A DNA stretch of 13,677 nt from Collinsella aerofaciens (GCA_021641225.1 JAJWXI010000033.1:1-13677); one strand, 5' to 3'. Counted from the first letter of the stretch, positions 6,144 to 13,677 are shown. The notes: generated by a model not told the origin, from the letters alone. Numbers and translations are program-made.

Positions 6144-7772
6144 ATGGACAAGGCTGATGTAGTTATCAAGAGCAACGCCGTCTTTACCGGCGATGGGCTC
6201 GAGCCGTTTAAGGGCGGCGTTGCCGTGCGGGGCGATAAAATCGTTGCCTGCGGTGACGATGCCCACCTGGCACCGTTTATCGGCCCCGATACCGAGGTGC
6301 GCGACTTTGGCGACCAGCTCGTCATGCCCGGCCTGATTGACTCGCACACGCATTTTGCCCAGGGCGCGTTCATGACCGACCCCGATTTTGCCGTCAACCT
6401 CATCGACTGCACCAGTTTTGAGATGGCGATGGAACGTGTCGTGGCGTTTGCGGCCGACCATCCCGATAACGAGTGGATTCTGGGCTGCCAGATTATCCAG
6501 TTCCAGTGGGATGTCCCCGAGATGCCCACAGCCGCGATGATCGATGAGTACATCTCTGACCGCCCGGTTTTTCTGCAGCAGGTTGACCTGCATACCTTTA
6601 GTGCCAATACCTGCGCCATCAACAAGGTGGGAGTAACTTCGCAGACGCCCGATCCCGCAGGCGGCAAGATCCTTAAGGATGCCGAGGGCAATCTGACGGG
6701 CGTGTTTTCCAACAACGCCGGCGTCTTCTTTATGGACGAGGTCTACGACCCGGCGCCCGAGGTTGTTGACGCGTCGTTTGCAAAAACCGCCCGGCGCGCC
6801 AATGCCTTGGGAATCACTACGGTCGGCATGGTCAATCCTACGTTTGTGAGCATGGAAAACCCGTATGCGGTGTTGGCAGGTCTTAATGCCAAGGGCGACC
6901 TGCCGCTGCGTGTGTTCCTGTACACCGACCTGTTCGAAAACGAGTCCTTGACGCTCGAGCAGATCAAGGAGAAATATGCCTTCCCGGGTACGCAGGTGGA
7001 GTGGCACGGCTTTAAGCAGTTCCTTGATGGCGTGTGCTCCGACCATACCGCCTGGATGCTTGAGCCCTATAGCAACGCGCCCGATACCTGTGGTGAGCCC
7101 GCGGAGGAGCCGGAGCGCATCCGCGCTGCCATCCTCAGGGCGCAGGAATGGGGCGTTGACACGCGCATCCATACGATTGGTGATCGCTCGGTGCGTTTTG
7201 TGCTCGATTGTTTTGAGGAGGGCGAGCGCTTGCATGGCAAGCGGGATTGTCGCCACTCCATGGAGCACAACGAGACGGTTCAGCCCGAGGATCTGCCGCG
7301 CTATGCCGAGCTGGGTATATGCCCTGGCATGCAGCCGTGGCACATGCTGCTCGATATGGCTGACCTTGCCAAGGACGATGCCGTGGGCCCCGAGCGTGCT
7401 GCGCTTTCGTGGCCCCTGCATAGCCTGCTTGCCAGCGGTGCCGTGGTGCACCTGGGCAGTGACTTCCCCGTTGTGGGCTTGGAGCCCATGGAGGAGGTGT
7501 ACGGCGCGGTCTTCCGCATGCTCGAGGACGGCTCCAACCCCGAGGGCTGGTTCCCCCAGGAGCGCATTACCATGGCCGAGGCTCTGCGCGCCTACACCTA
7601 TGGCAGCGCCTACGCCATGCATGCCGAGGACCGCATCGGCACGCTCGCGTGCGGCAAACAGGCAGATATCTGCGTGCTCGACCGCAATCTCTTTGATTGC
7701 GAGCCGGCCGAGGTGCTCGAGGCTACCGCAGCCCTCACGATGATCGCCGGCAAGGTGGTCTTTGAGGCATAG
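6144..7772 (+). CDS. YtcJ-like metal-dependent amidohydrolase (Amidohydro_3)
   Basis: The 542-residue protein has the Amidohydro_3 layout: an N-terminal beta-sandwich, a TIM-barrel with metal ligands, and a C-terminal beta part ending in GTLACGKQADICVLD. Metal and active-site residues are visible: DSHTHF (H68, H70), KQFLDG (K291), RIHTIGDRS (H343), HSMEH (H375) and LGSDFP (D440). Such enzymes hydrolyse amides, imides or related C-N bonds; the substrate is not predictable from sequence. The start is ATG 6144, preceded by GAGGAGG; a longer in-frame start at 6114 lies within the leader hairpins. No signal peptide is seen, so it acts in the cytoplasm. A MATE transporter follows after 87 bases with a good site of its own, suggesting a two-gene operon, and the membrane LuxR regulator lies upstream on the same strand. 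Confidence 0.9.
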   Translation: MDKADVVIKSNAVFTGDGLEPFKGGVAVRGDKIVACGDDAHLAPFIGPDTEVRDFGDQLVMPGLIDSHTHFAQGAFMTDPDFAVNLIDCTSFEMAMERVVAFAADHPDNEWILGCQIIQFQWDVPEMPTAAMIDEYISDRPVFLQQVDLHTFSANTCAINKVGVTSQTPDPAGGKILKDAEGNLTGVFSNNAGVFFMDEVYDPAPEVVDASFAKTARRANALGITTVGMVNPTFVSMENPYAVLAGLNAKGDLPLRVFLYTDLFENESLTLEQIKEKYAFPGTQVEWHGFKQFLDGVCSDHTAWMLEPYSNAPDTCGEPAEEPERIRAAILRAQEWGVDTRIHTIGDRSVRFVLDCFEEGERLHGKRDCRHSMEHNETVQPEDLPRYAELGICPGMQPWHMLLDMADLAKDDAVGPERAALSWPLHSLLASGAVVHLGSDFPVVGLEPMEEVYGAVFRMLEDGSNPEGWFPQERITMAEALRAYTYGSAYAMHAEDRIGTLACGKQADICVLDRNLFDCEPAEVLEATAALTMIAGKVVFEA

Positions 7773-7788
7773 CGCCATCGTTTGATTG

Positions 7789-7816
7789 GGCGGCTTGGTG
7801 CCAGTTGTCAGCCGCC
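7789..7816 (+). other. Intercistronic hairpin between amidohydrolase and MATE genes
   Basis: GGCGGCT (7789-7795) and AGCCGCC (7810-7816) form a perfect 7-bp stem with a 14-base loop. No T-run follows, so read-through is expected. It may adjust the relative amounts of the two mRNA parts. Confidence 0.35.
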
Positions 7817-7859
7817 TGACATCCATTCAGCACTACTCTCTCAAGGAAAGGGGAGAACA

Positions 7860-9242
7860 ATGGCAGAAGAAGTAACCGCCGCCGTGGAGGAGGAGCGCGA
7901 GCTCGCCTCCCAACCGATTCCCGGCCTGGTGCGTAAGTACACCATCGTCACCGGCCAGGGCATGCTCGCCCAGATCATCATGGTGGTCCTCGAGGGCCTC
8001 GTGATGGGTTGGGGCCTGGGTGCCCACGGCCTGGCCTGTGTCTCGATCATCATGTCGGTCGAGTACATCAACCTGGCCTTTGGCAACCTGTTTGGCACCG
8101 GCGTGCCCGCCGTGGTGGGCAACCTTTTGGGTGCCGGCGACATCAAGGGCGCAAGCAAGGCTTTTAGCCAGGGCTTTTGGCTCACCACGATCGTGAGTGT
8201 GCTGCTTGCTGTGGTGATGGCAGTGTTTACCGAGCCCATCTGCGCATTCTTTGGCGCCACGCCCGACATCATGGCCGATACCGTTGCCGGCGTGCGCACC
8301 TTCGCCGTGCTGCTGCCGCTCACGGTCATTGGCCAGATGATCACCGCTGTGATGCGTGTGGACGAGAAGGTTCAGATCCAGGCCAACCTTATGACCGTTT
8401 CGGCTATCGTCGCCATCTGCTGGCTCGCGCTTTCCACGTTTGTGCTCAAGTTTGGCGTTATGGGCGCCGGCGTGTACTACGGGCTTTCCATCGGCATCTG
8501 GGCCATCGGTATCTTCTGGTTCATCGGGGGCAAAAAGTCCCAGCTCCAGATTAACCCTGCCGACCTTAAGCTCGACCTCGCCATCTGCGGCCAGATCTTC
8601 AAGATCGGCTTCCCGTTCTTCCTGGTCCAGGGCGCGACCTTTATCTTTAATACCGTTGCCAACTCGCTTTTGGGTTCGCTCGGTGGCGACATGGGCTCGC
8701 TCTACATCGCAGCCTTTGGCGTGATCAACGGCTACATCCTCTACATTACCATGATGGTTGCCCAGTGCTTCTCCTACGGTCTGCAGCCCATCGCTGCCTT
8801 CAACGCCGGCGCAAAGGCTTGGGCACGCCTTAAGGAGACGCTCTCCTGCACGCTTAAGTACCAGGTTGTGACGCTGGCGCTGGTCACCGTCGCGCTCTGG
8901 CTTGCCGCCACCCCGGTGTGCGCCTTCTTTGCCGGCAGCGATCCTGCGCTCGTTGAGGTTGCCGCCAATGCCACGCGTACTGTCATCCTGGCTGTTGCCC
9001 TGGGCTATCTTGCCATGACCATGTCGATGTATTTCCAGGCGGTCGAGAAGGTGGGTGTCGCCACATTTACGGGCCTGCTTCGCTATGTGATCTGCTCGGT
9101 GCCGCTTATGTACCTCCTCGGCAACATGATGGGTGTCGAGGGCGTGTGGATCGCCCTGGTGGTGGCCGATGCCATTACCGGCATCATCTCCATTGCGCTC
9201 GCCGCGCACGAGTCCAAGCGCCTGAGCGGGCTTCCCGCGTAG
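7860..9242 (+). CDS. MATE-family multidrug/metabolite exporter
   Basis: This 460-residue inner-membrane protein matches the MATE family, usual length 440-470, with about 12 helices in two related halves. Halfway through each half are typical loops: GTGVPAVVGNLLGAGDIKGA in the first and CFSYGLQPIAAFNAGAKAWA in the second. The second repeats the family pattern of a pathway helix followed by N-x-GA. The N-terminus is a short acidic tail before the first helix. Start ATG 7860 follows GGGGAG; an upstream in-frame start at 7782 has no such site. MATE proteins export cationic organic compounds in exchange for Na+ or H+. Coupling to the preceding amidohydrolase suggests export of its product or of a toxic substrate, but this is inferred from position alone. 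Confidence 0.93.
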   Translation: MAEEVTAAVEEERELASQPIPGLVRKYTIVTGQGMLAQIIMVVLEGLVMGWGLGAHGLACVSIIMSVEYINLAFGNLFGTGVPAVVGNLLGAGDIKGASKAFSQGFWLTTIVSVLLAVVMAVFTEPICAFFGATPDIMADTVAGVRTFAVLLPLTVIGQMITAVMRVDEKVQIQANLMTVSAIVAICWLALSTFVLKFGVMGAGVYYGLSIGIWAIGIFWFIGGKKSQLQINPADLKLDLAICGQIFKIGFPFFLVQGATFIFNTVANSLLGSLGGDMGSLYIAAFGVINGYILYITMMVAQCFSYGLQPIAAFNAGAKAWARLKETLSCTLKYQVVTLALVTVALWLAATPVCAFFAGSDPALVEVAANATRTVILAVALGYLAMTMSMYFQAVEKVGVATFTGLLRYVICSVPLMYLLGNMMGVEGVWIALVVADAITGIISIALAAHESKRLSGLPA

Positions 9243-9284
9243 CCAACGCGCGCTTGCGACACATGACAGCGACTGTTTAATGTA

Positions 9285-9325
9285 AGCCGCCGCAGATGCT
9301 CCCAAGGCGTCTGCGGCGGTTCTTT
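9285..9325. terminator. Strong hairpin terminating the MATE gene, between convergent genes
   Basis: AGCCGCCGCAGATGC (9285-9299) pairs with GCGTCTGCGGCGGTT (9307-9321), a 15-bp stem with two G-T pairs, followed by TCTTTG. It sits 43 bases after the MATE stop codon and 60 bases beyond the stop of the convergent LuxR gene, so it can serve both. The T-run is short, but the stem is very strong. Confidence 0.75.
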
Positions 9326-9380
9326 GCAGCGAGGTTCAAATAGGCAATCTACCAGCGCTACTTTCAAATTAGAGGCCGGC

Positions 9381-10181
9381 TTATGATTGTTCTCGAACCA
9401 ATGTCATGAGGCCCAGGCGGTTTTTGACGCCGAGCTTGTGATAGAGGGCGTTGACATGCTTTTTTACGGTCGACTCCGAGATATAGAGCTCCTCGGCCAT
9501 TTCGCGGTTGGTCTTGCCGGCAAGCATCATCTTGAGCACCTCTGCCTCGCGGGGGAGGACTTCGAGCTCGCTGATGAGCGCCTCTAAGGGGTTCTCGCAA
9601 GCTTGCTGTGCGGTGCTCTGCGCAAGGATCTCGTACAGGCGCAGGCTCAGGTGCCGCGCGAGCTGGCGTAGGGCTTCGAGCTCTTCGTCCGAAAAATCCC
9701 CCGCTTCTCGTGCGCGAAACAGCGTGAGCGACCCCAGGGATGTGCCCCCGTGCGCGAGCGTGGCAGTGCAGCCATAGTAGATGCCGAGCGGCTTCATCCA
9801 CTCCTGATAGATGGGCGTTGCGTTGCGGCGCTCGACATCCACGAGGTCCAGGTCGCGATAAACATGCACGTTGTGAACGTCAAAGCTCCAAAGGGTGTAG
9901 TCAAAGGCGGCATAGCGTTCGTAGTAGCTCTCGAGCTGGTCTTCTGCCATGCCACGGGCAACGGGGCTTACGAATTCTGTCTGTCCGTGTGTGCCGGCGC
10001 GTGCGATATCAAACATCGAGGCCCGGTGCGATATCACCTGATTAACTCTATCAAGAAGCCCGGCTTGAAGCGTGGCGAAGTCGCCGCAGCCATGAATCCA
10101 TAAGGCGCATTCGTTGAGGGCGGACCAGCGGCCCCCGTGGATCTCATCGGGGTTAAAGCGGGTATGCGTGGTATTGGTCAT
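9381..10181 (-). CDS. Soluble LuxR-family regulator with GAF-like sensor region
   Basis: The 266-residue protein has no membrane helices. Residues about 20-185 look like a GAF/PAS-type sensor, shown by the TLQAGLLDRVNQVISHRASM and LGSLTLFRAREAGDFSDEE segments that are common in phytochrome- or AsnC-independent LuxR sensors. A LuxR HTH follows at about 206-262: LPREAEVLKMMLAGKTNREM, then YISESTVKKHVNALYHKLGV. It is likely a cytoplasmic one-component regulator, activating or repressing in response to a small ligand. Start ATG 10181 follows AAAGGA. It is divergent from the second aguA and shares the intergenic region containing a palindromic site, so aguA copy 2 is its most likely target. Confidence 0.9.
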   Translation of the reverse strand: MTNTTHTRFNPDEIHGGRWSALNECALWIHGCGDFATLQAGLLDRVNQVISHRASMFDIARAGTHGQTEFVSPVARGMAEDQLESYYERYAAFDYTLWSFDVHNVHVYRDLDLVDVERRNATPIYQEWMKPLGIYYGCTATLAHGGTSLGSLTLFRAREAGDFSDEELEALRQLARHLSLRLYEILAQSTAQQACENPLEALISELEVLPREAEVLKMMLAGKTNREMAEELYISESTVKKHVNALYHKLGVKNRLGLMTLVREQS

Positions 10182-10202
10182 GGATGTCCTTTCATGCGGC
10201 TT

Positions 10203-10215
10203 TGTCAGTATGACA
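10203..10215. promoter_or_regulatory. Palindromic operator-like site in the luxR-aguA2 divergent region
   Basis: TGTCA-GTA-TGACA (10203-10215) is a perfect 5-bp inverted repeat with a 3-base centre. On the - strand it overlaps CATACT, which together with TTCTAG 17 bases upstream is a weak but plausible promoter of the luxR gene. A regulator bound here would sit on that -10 and so could control its own gene and the divergent aguA. Confidence 0.4.
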
Positions 10216-10283
10216 CGTCTCGCGCGCCACTAGAACTTTAGGTCAGTGAACGGTGTCCTTTTGGGTGGCGAAAGGGTCCCCTA

Positions 10284-10324
10284 GGCCCATTGAGAGTGGG
10301 CTTCCGGAGCCGCACAATGGGGCC
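10284..10324 (+). promoter_or_regulatory. Alternative pairing in the aguA copy 2 leader
   Basis: Two foldings compete. AGGCCCA (10283-10289) can pair with TGGGCTT (10297-10303), or GGCCCATTG (10284-10292) can pair with CAATGGGGCC (10315-10324) with one bulge. They share the GGCCCA strand and cannot coexist. This may be a leader switch, or chance in GC-rich DNA. The ribosome binding site AGGAG (10353-10357) lies further on and is not covered by either. Confidence 0.25.
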
Positions 10325-10362
10325 GTCATCACAAAGGGTCGTCCATATCGTTAGGAGCCAAC

Positions 10363-11484
10363 ATGAAGACCATTTACGAGAGCGAGTCTACGCCAAAGAA
10401 GGACGGATTCTACATGCCCGGCGAGTACGAGGAGCAGGAGCGCACCTGGATTTTGTGGCCGCACCGCTCCGACGTGTGGCGCTGCGGCGCCAAGCCGGCG
10501 CAGAAGGTCTTCACCGAGATCATCAAGACCGTTGCACGTTTTCAGCCCATCACTGTGGGCGTCAACACTGAAGACTTCCCCGCGGTGTGTGAGATCTTCG
10601 ACGGCGTTGAGAACGTGCGCGTTATCCACATGGAGTACAACGACAGCTGGATTCGCGACCCCGGCCCGGCGTTCCTTGTTAATGACAATGGTGAGGTTGC
10701 TCTTTCGCACTTCCACTTTAATGCTTACGGCGGTTTCATTGACGGCCTGTATTTCCCGTGGGACAAGGACGCTTCCATTGGCCTGCAGGTGGCGCAGCTT
10801 GAGCAGGTTAACCGCTATCGTCCCGAGGATTACATCCTCGAGGGCGGCTCGTTTAACTGCGACGGCCAGGGCACCGTGGTGACCACCGAGATGTGCCTGC
10901 TCAACGAGGACCGCAACCCCCAGTACACCAAGGAGCAGATCGAGGAGAAGCTTGCCGAGTACCTGGGCATCGAGAAGGTCATTTGGATCAAGGATGGCAT
11001 CGACCCGTTTGAGACCAACGGGCACGTGGACGACGTCGCATGCTTTAGTGCGCCCGGCGAGGTCTGCTGCATGTGGACCGATGATCCCAACCATAAGTTC
11101 TACAAGGAGTGCCAAGAGGCGTATAAGACGCTTTCCGAGACGACGGATGCCCGTGGCCGCAAGCTCAAGATCCACAAGGTGATTATGCCTGCGACCTCGG
11201 TATATATGACCGAAGAGGAGGCCAGCACGATTGACCCCGTCGAGGGCGTGCTGCCGCGTACCCCCGAGGACGCTTTCGAGCCGAGTTACCTCAACTTCCT
11301 GCCCATCAACGGCGCAGTGCTTGTACCGCAGTTCGGCGATCCCAATGACGCCCAGGCGCTCAAGGATATCCAGGCTGCTTATCCGGACCGTGAAGTCATC
11401 GGTATCATGACTCGCGAGGTTATCTACGGCGGAGGCAACATCCACTGCATCACCCAGCAGCAGCCCAAGGCGCGCTGCAAGTAG
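10363..11484 (+). CDS. aguA: Agmatine deiminase, copy 2
   Basis: The 373-residue product has the normal length for agmatine deiminase and converts agmatine to N-carbamoylputrescine plus ammonia in the cytoplasm. All expected active-site parts are present: SWIRDPGP (D99, with the usual GP), LEGGSF (E160), TNGHVDD (H221, D223) and GGGNIHC (C362). It shares the same N-terminal pattern (ESESTPKKDGF.MP) and HFNAYGG..DGLYFPWDKD block with copy 1, but lacks the 25-residue insertion. Copy 2 thus looks like the standard enzyme and copy 1 the divergent one. Start ATG 10363 follows AGGAG at 5 bases. It is a single-gene transcript: terminator at 11525 and divergent LuxR-type gene upstream. Confidence 0.95.
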   Translation: MKTIYESESTPKKDGFYMPGEYEEQERTWILWPHRSDVWRCGAKPAQKVFTEIIKTVARFQPITVGVNTEDFPAVCEIFDGVENVRVIHMEYNDSWIRDPGPAFLVNDNGEVALSHFHFNAYGGFIDGLYFPWDKDASIGLQVAQLEQVNRYRPEDYILEGGSFNCDGQGTVVTTEMCLLNEDRNPQYTKEQIEEKLAEYLGIEKVIWIKDGIDPFETNGHVDDVACFSAPGEVCCMWTDDPNHKFYKECQEAYKTLSETTDARGRKLKIHKVIMPATSVYMTEEEASTIDPVEGVLPRTPEDAFEPSYLNFLPINGAVLVPQFGDPNDAQALKDIQAAYPDREVIGIMTREVIYGGGNIHCITQQQPKARCK

Positions 11485-11524
11485 AGGCGGTTGCAGGCAC
11501 ACGGGGTAGTGTCGATATGACCTG

Positions 11525-11558
11525 GGGCCCGCTGGCGCACACGCTGGCGGGCCCTTTT
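11525..11558 (+). terminator. Intrinsic terminator of aguA copy 2
   Basis: GGGCCCGCTGGCG (11525-11537) pairs with CGCTGGCGGGCCC (11542-11554) through 13 pairs, two of them G-T, around a CACA loop, then TTTT. It lies about 40 bases past the stop codon and is the clearest terminator in the window. Confidence 0.92.
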
Positions 11559-11617
11559 GCGTGCGGCGGGCAGCGTTGCACGCGGGCACTCGGGTCTAAG
11601 CGAGGGTACCAGGGGCC

Positions 11618-11655
11618 TTGCTTATCGTCGATAGTTAGTCTAGAATCGTCGATAG
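11618..11655 (+). promoter_or_regulatory. Promoter of the AlbA_2 gene with two operator-like palindromes
   Basis: TTGCTT (11618-11623), 17 bases, TAGAAT (11641-11646) forms a plausible sigma-A type promoter; the -10 matches five of six consensus bases. ATCGTCGATAG occurs twice, at 11624-11634 inside the spacer and at 11645-11655 over the -10/start region, 21 bp apart. Each is nearly palindromic: TATCG-T-CGATA for the first, ATCG-T-CGAT for the second. A related partial copy, TCGATGATAG (11656-11665), follows. Binding here would block RNA polymerase, so repression, perhaps by the encoded protein, is likely. Bases 11559-11617 show nothing else. Confidence 0.6.
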
Positions 11656-11673
11656 TCGATGATAGGGGGTAGC

Positions 11674-13224
11674 ATGCAGCTTGTTGAAAGTGAGACCGTG
11701 GAGTTCAAGTGCACATTTACCCCTAAGCTGCTCAAAGCTGTGGTGGCGTTTGCCAATTCGAATGGCGGTACCTTGTATATCGGAATCGACGATTTTGGCA
11801 GCATCGTCGGCGTGGACGATATCGATGCCACCATGCTTCAATGCTCTAATGCAATAACCGATGGCGTGTATCCCGACGTTTCTGAAATCACGACGGTCTC
11901 CGCATTGGACATCGATGGCGTAGCGTTGGTGAAAATCGAGGTGGAAGCGGGTCCTCACAAGCCGTACTGCCTGTGCTCGAAGGGATTTGTTCCCGCCGGG
12001 GTATATCGGCGCCTAGGTCCTGCAAACGTGCCCATCGAGATGGCCCAGATCCGCTCGATGATCAAGCGCACCGACGGCGATTATTTTGAGACCGCGCGCT
12101 CTCATGAACAGAGCTTGACGTTTTTTGAAGCCGAGCGGGTCTTTAGGCGCGCGGAGATTACGTTTGACCAAACCGCTCAAAAGAATCTCGGCCTTATCGA
12201 TGAGCTGGGCTTTTACACCAATTTGGCACTGCTGGTCTCTGACCAAAACCCCTTTGCAGTCCGCGCTGGCCTCTTCAACGACGATGCGTATACCGAGTTT
12301 ATCGACCGTCAGGATGGCGAGGGCTCGATCTTCAGGCAGATAGAGGATATCGAACGGTTCCTCAATATATCGAACGCAACGCGTATGTACTTTGTGCCGG
12401 GAAGGCTCGATCGCATAGATAAGGACGACTATCCCCGCGAGGCTGTTCGAGAGGGAATTCTGAACCTGTTTATCCATCGCGACTACGAATCTTCGGTGGC
12501 GTCTCTTATCAAGATGAGCCGTACGGCGCTTGAATTTACCAATGCGGGAGGGCCGCAGCACATCAGCGTCGAGGAGGCGCTTGCGGGCGGCTCGGACGCT
12601 CGGAATCCAAAGCTGCAACTGCTCTTTTTGCGTCTGGGGATGGTTGAGGCGTTTGGAACGGGCCTCAAGGGGATCCGTGCGCTCTATGAGGCAGAAGGGT
12701 TGGAACCCGAGGTCTGCGCCTACCCTGCAATGTTTAGGTTGTCGCTGCCCAACGTCAACGCCGTGCGCAATTCCTATCTGACGCCTCGTGGCAATAGCGG
12801 TCCCAACTTGCGTGGGGATTACAGCGATTATGAGCAGCTCGAGCGGGAAGGGGCGTTGCCGCCCGATGTTTCGCAGGCGTTTGCATCCGTGCGAGCGCAG
12901 CGAGAGGGGCGCGTGTCGATGAATGGCGACTGCGGCCACGAGGTGCGTGCCAAGCTCGTGGAGGAGCTTGGCTTTGATGTTGCGTGCAAGGCGTCCGCGA
13001 TGCTACAGGATGTCTCGGACGAGCGACGTGGTGGATACGCTCGCACCTTGATTCGCTTTGCCCTTGAGCGGCCCCGCGGTTTTACGCGCCAGGATGCTTC
13101 GGACGCTCTGGGGACTGGGCGCGACGTGACGCTGCGGGTTATCAACGGTTTGCTTGAGGAAGGCGCACTCGTTAAAGAGGGGCGCGCTCGGGCGACGAGA
13201 TATCGCGCTGTCGGACAGGTTTAG
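11674..13224 (+). CDS. AlbA_2/Schlafen-like ATP-binding protein with C-terminal winged helix
   Basis: The 516-residue protein combines three parts. An AlbA_2 domain at about 3-120 has the ESETVEFK start, FANSNGGTLYIGIDD (26-40) and GVYRRLG (109-115). A HATPase_c_4-type domain (RecG-like/ATP-binding family) at about 235-355 shows REGILNLFIHRDY (259-271), EFTNAGGP, ARNP and EAFGTGL. A winged-helix-like region at about 450-512 ends in VINGLLEEGALVKEGRARA. Such proteins are usually called transcriptional regulators or RecG-like ATP-binding proteins; exact activity is poorly known. Start ATG 11674 after GGGGG is preferred to ATG 11659, because the domain begins with it and the ribosome binding site lies between. 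Its promoter carries paired operator-like sites, so autoregulation is plausible. It is not obviously linked to agmatine metabolism. Confidence 0.88.
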   Translation: MQLVESETVEFKCTFTPKLLKAVVAFANSNGGTLYIGIDDFGSIVGVDDIDATMLQCSNAITDGVYPDVSEITTVSALDIDGVALVKIEVEAGPHKPYCLCSKGFVPAGVYRRLGPANVPIEMAQIRSMIKRTDGDYFETARSHEQSLTFFEAERVFRRAEITFDQTAQKNLGLIDELGFYTNLALLVSDQNPFAVRAGLFNDDAYTEFIDRQDGEGSIFRQIEDIERFLNISNATRMYFVPGRLDRIDKDDYPREAVREGILNLFIHRDYESSVASLIKMSRTALEFTNAGGPQHISVEEALAGGSDARNPKLQLLFLRLGMVEAFGTGLKGIRALYEAEGLEPEVCAYPAMFRLSLPNVNAVRNSYLTPRGNSGPNLRGDYSDYEQLEREGALPPDVSQAFASVRAQREGRVSMNGDCGHEVRAKLVEELGFDVACKASAMLQDVSDERRGGYARTLIRFALERPRGFTRQDASDALGTGRDVTLRVINGLLEEGALVKEGRARATRYRAVGQV

Positions 13225-13235
13225 GGACGGGCGGT

Positions 13236-13276
13236 CCGGCCCCTTGGGTTATTCCTGGGCAGAGGCCAAGGGCCGG
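13236..13276. terminator. Hairpin between convergent AlbA_2 and acetyltransferase genes
   Basis: CCGGCCCCTTGG (13236-13247) pairs with CCAAGGGCCGG (13266-13276) with one bulged base. An overlapping alternative is GCCGGG-TG-CCCGGC (13272-13285). No T-run follows on either strand. Its position, just past one stop codon and before the other, suggests a transcription-ending role for both. Confidence 0.4.
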
Positions 13277-13306
13277 GTGCCCGGCTCGCCTTGATTGAAG
13301 GGGTAC

Positions 13307-13677
13307 TTAGAGCGTGCCTCCGTACATATAGACGATAAATCCGTCGCCGGTGTCCTGGCTGTGATCCTCCAGGATGCGCTTCATGTTGAGGTGCTCGTAG
13401 AACTGCCAATCGGAGTTGCAGTCGCTCATCAGGAAGAATTTGGTGCACCCGGCTTTGGCGAGCTCGGCGCGCGCAAGGTCGATGAGCGCACGGCCGAGCC
13501 CCTTGCCCTGCCATTCGGGCACGATGATGATCAGGTTGAGCTGGCCCTGGGCATATTCGTTGCCCGTGGCGGCAAAGCGGTCGGCTGTTGCCTTCTCGCG
13601 GCTATCGCCAAAGAGCGAGCCTTCGAGCTTGGCATCGGCGGTCTTTGCCATCTCGGTTGCCTGGGCGAACATCTCGT
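13307..13677 (-). CDS. GNAT-family N-acetyltransferase, N-terminus outside the window
   Basis: On the - strand the frame is open to the window edge (a Glu codon precedes the first Met), so the start lies beyond base 13677. The visible part of about 123 residues contains the acetyl-CoA-binding motif A of GNAT enzymes, IIIVPEWQGKGLGRALI, preceded by a beta strand (QLNLI). Then come a helix (DLARAELAKAG) and the C-terminal FYEHLNMKRI element. It transfers an acetyl group to an amine, but the substrate cannot be read from this part; polyamines are one possibility given the region, without direct support. It is convergent with the AlbA_2 gene. Confidence 0.85.
   Translation of the reverse strand, partial: EMFAQATEMAKTADAKLEGSLFGDSREKATADRFAATGNEYAQGQLNLIIIVPEWQGKGLGRALIDLARAELAKAGCTKFFLMSDCNSDWQFYEHLNMKRILEDHSQDTGDGFIVYMYGGTL

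Noticed and set aside
6072..7826. Long - strand frame opposite the amidohydrolase
   Set aside because: Shadow of a well-supported gene with metal ligands; no ribosome binding site at its start and no recognisable motifs.
7833..9305. Long - strand frame opposite the MATE gene
   Set aside because: Composition rich in G, H, D and K, no motif, and the + strand gene has a clear family and start site.
13236..13285. Standard intrinsic terminator between the last two genes
   Set aside because: The stem is good but no T-run follows on either strand, so only a low-confidence hairpin is reported.

Overview
The window is GC-rich, densely coding and carries mostly ordinary bacterial genes. Codon use, the pairing of metabolic genes with membrane-bound LuxR-type regulators, and the strong GGAGG-type ribosome binding sites suggest an anaerobic gut actinobacterium of the class Coriobacteriia, probably Collinsella or a relative. 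This is inferred from gene style and remembered genome features; no marker gene is present.

Left part (1-4480, all + strand): the 3' two-thirds of an APC-family permease, then an agmatine deiminase (aguA copy 1) behind a long structured leader, a strong terminator, a long perfect inverted repeat, and a second complete APC permease that is a close paralogue of the first. A terminator-like hairpin lies just before the ribosome binding site of the second permease.

Middle part (4481-9325): a previously easy-to-miss 63-residue gene on the - strand, divergent from a seven-helix membrane protein with a C-terminal LuxR HTH. Its architecture is that of AguR-like one-component regulators. Then a YtcJ-like metal-dependent amidohydrolase with a structured leader, followed 87 bases later by a MATE exporter. 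A strong hairpin at 9285-9321 closes this block.

Right part (9381-13677): a soluble GAF-like/LuxR regulator on the - strand, divergent from a second agmatine deiminase (aguA copy 2) with its own terminator. Next come an AlbA_2/HATPase_c_4 (Schlafen-like/RecG-like) regulator under a promoter holding two operator-like palindromes 21 bp apart, and the C-terminal part of a GNAT acetyltransferase on the - strand running off the window.

How they may work together: the two permeases are likely to import agmatine and possibly export a product. The two deiminases convert agmatine to N-carbamoylputrescine plus ammonia, and the two LuxR-type proteins plausibly sense the substrate or a related signal. 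No putrescine carbamoyltransferase, carbamate kinase or N-carbamoylputrescine amidase is visible here, so the later steps must be encoded elsewhere or the pathway stops early. I see no CRISPR array, tRNA, rRNA, transposase or phage gene. The most unusual features are the small - strand gene, the divergent second copy of the catalytic-site motif in AguA copy 1, the leader hairpins, and several long palindromes.
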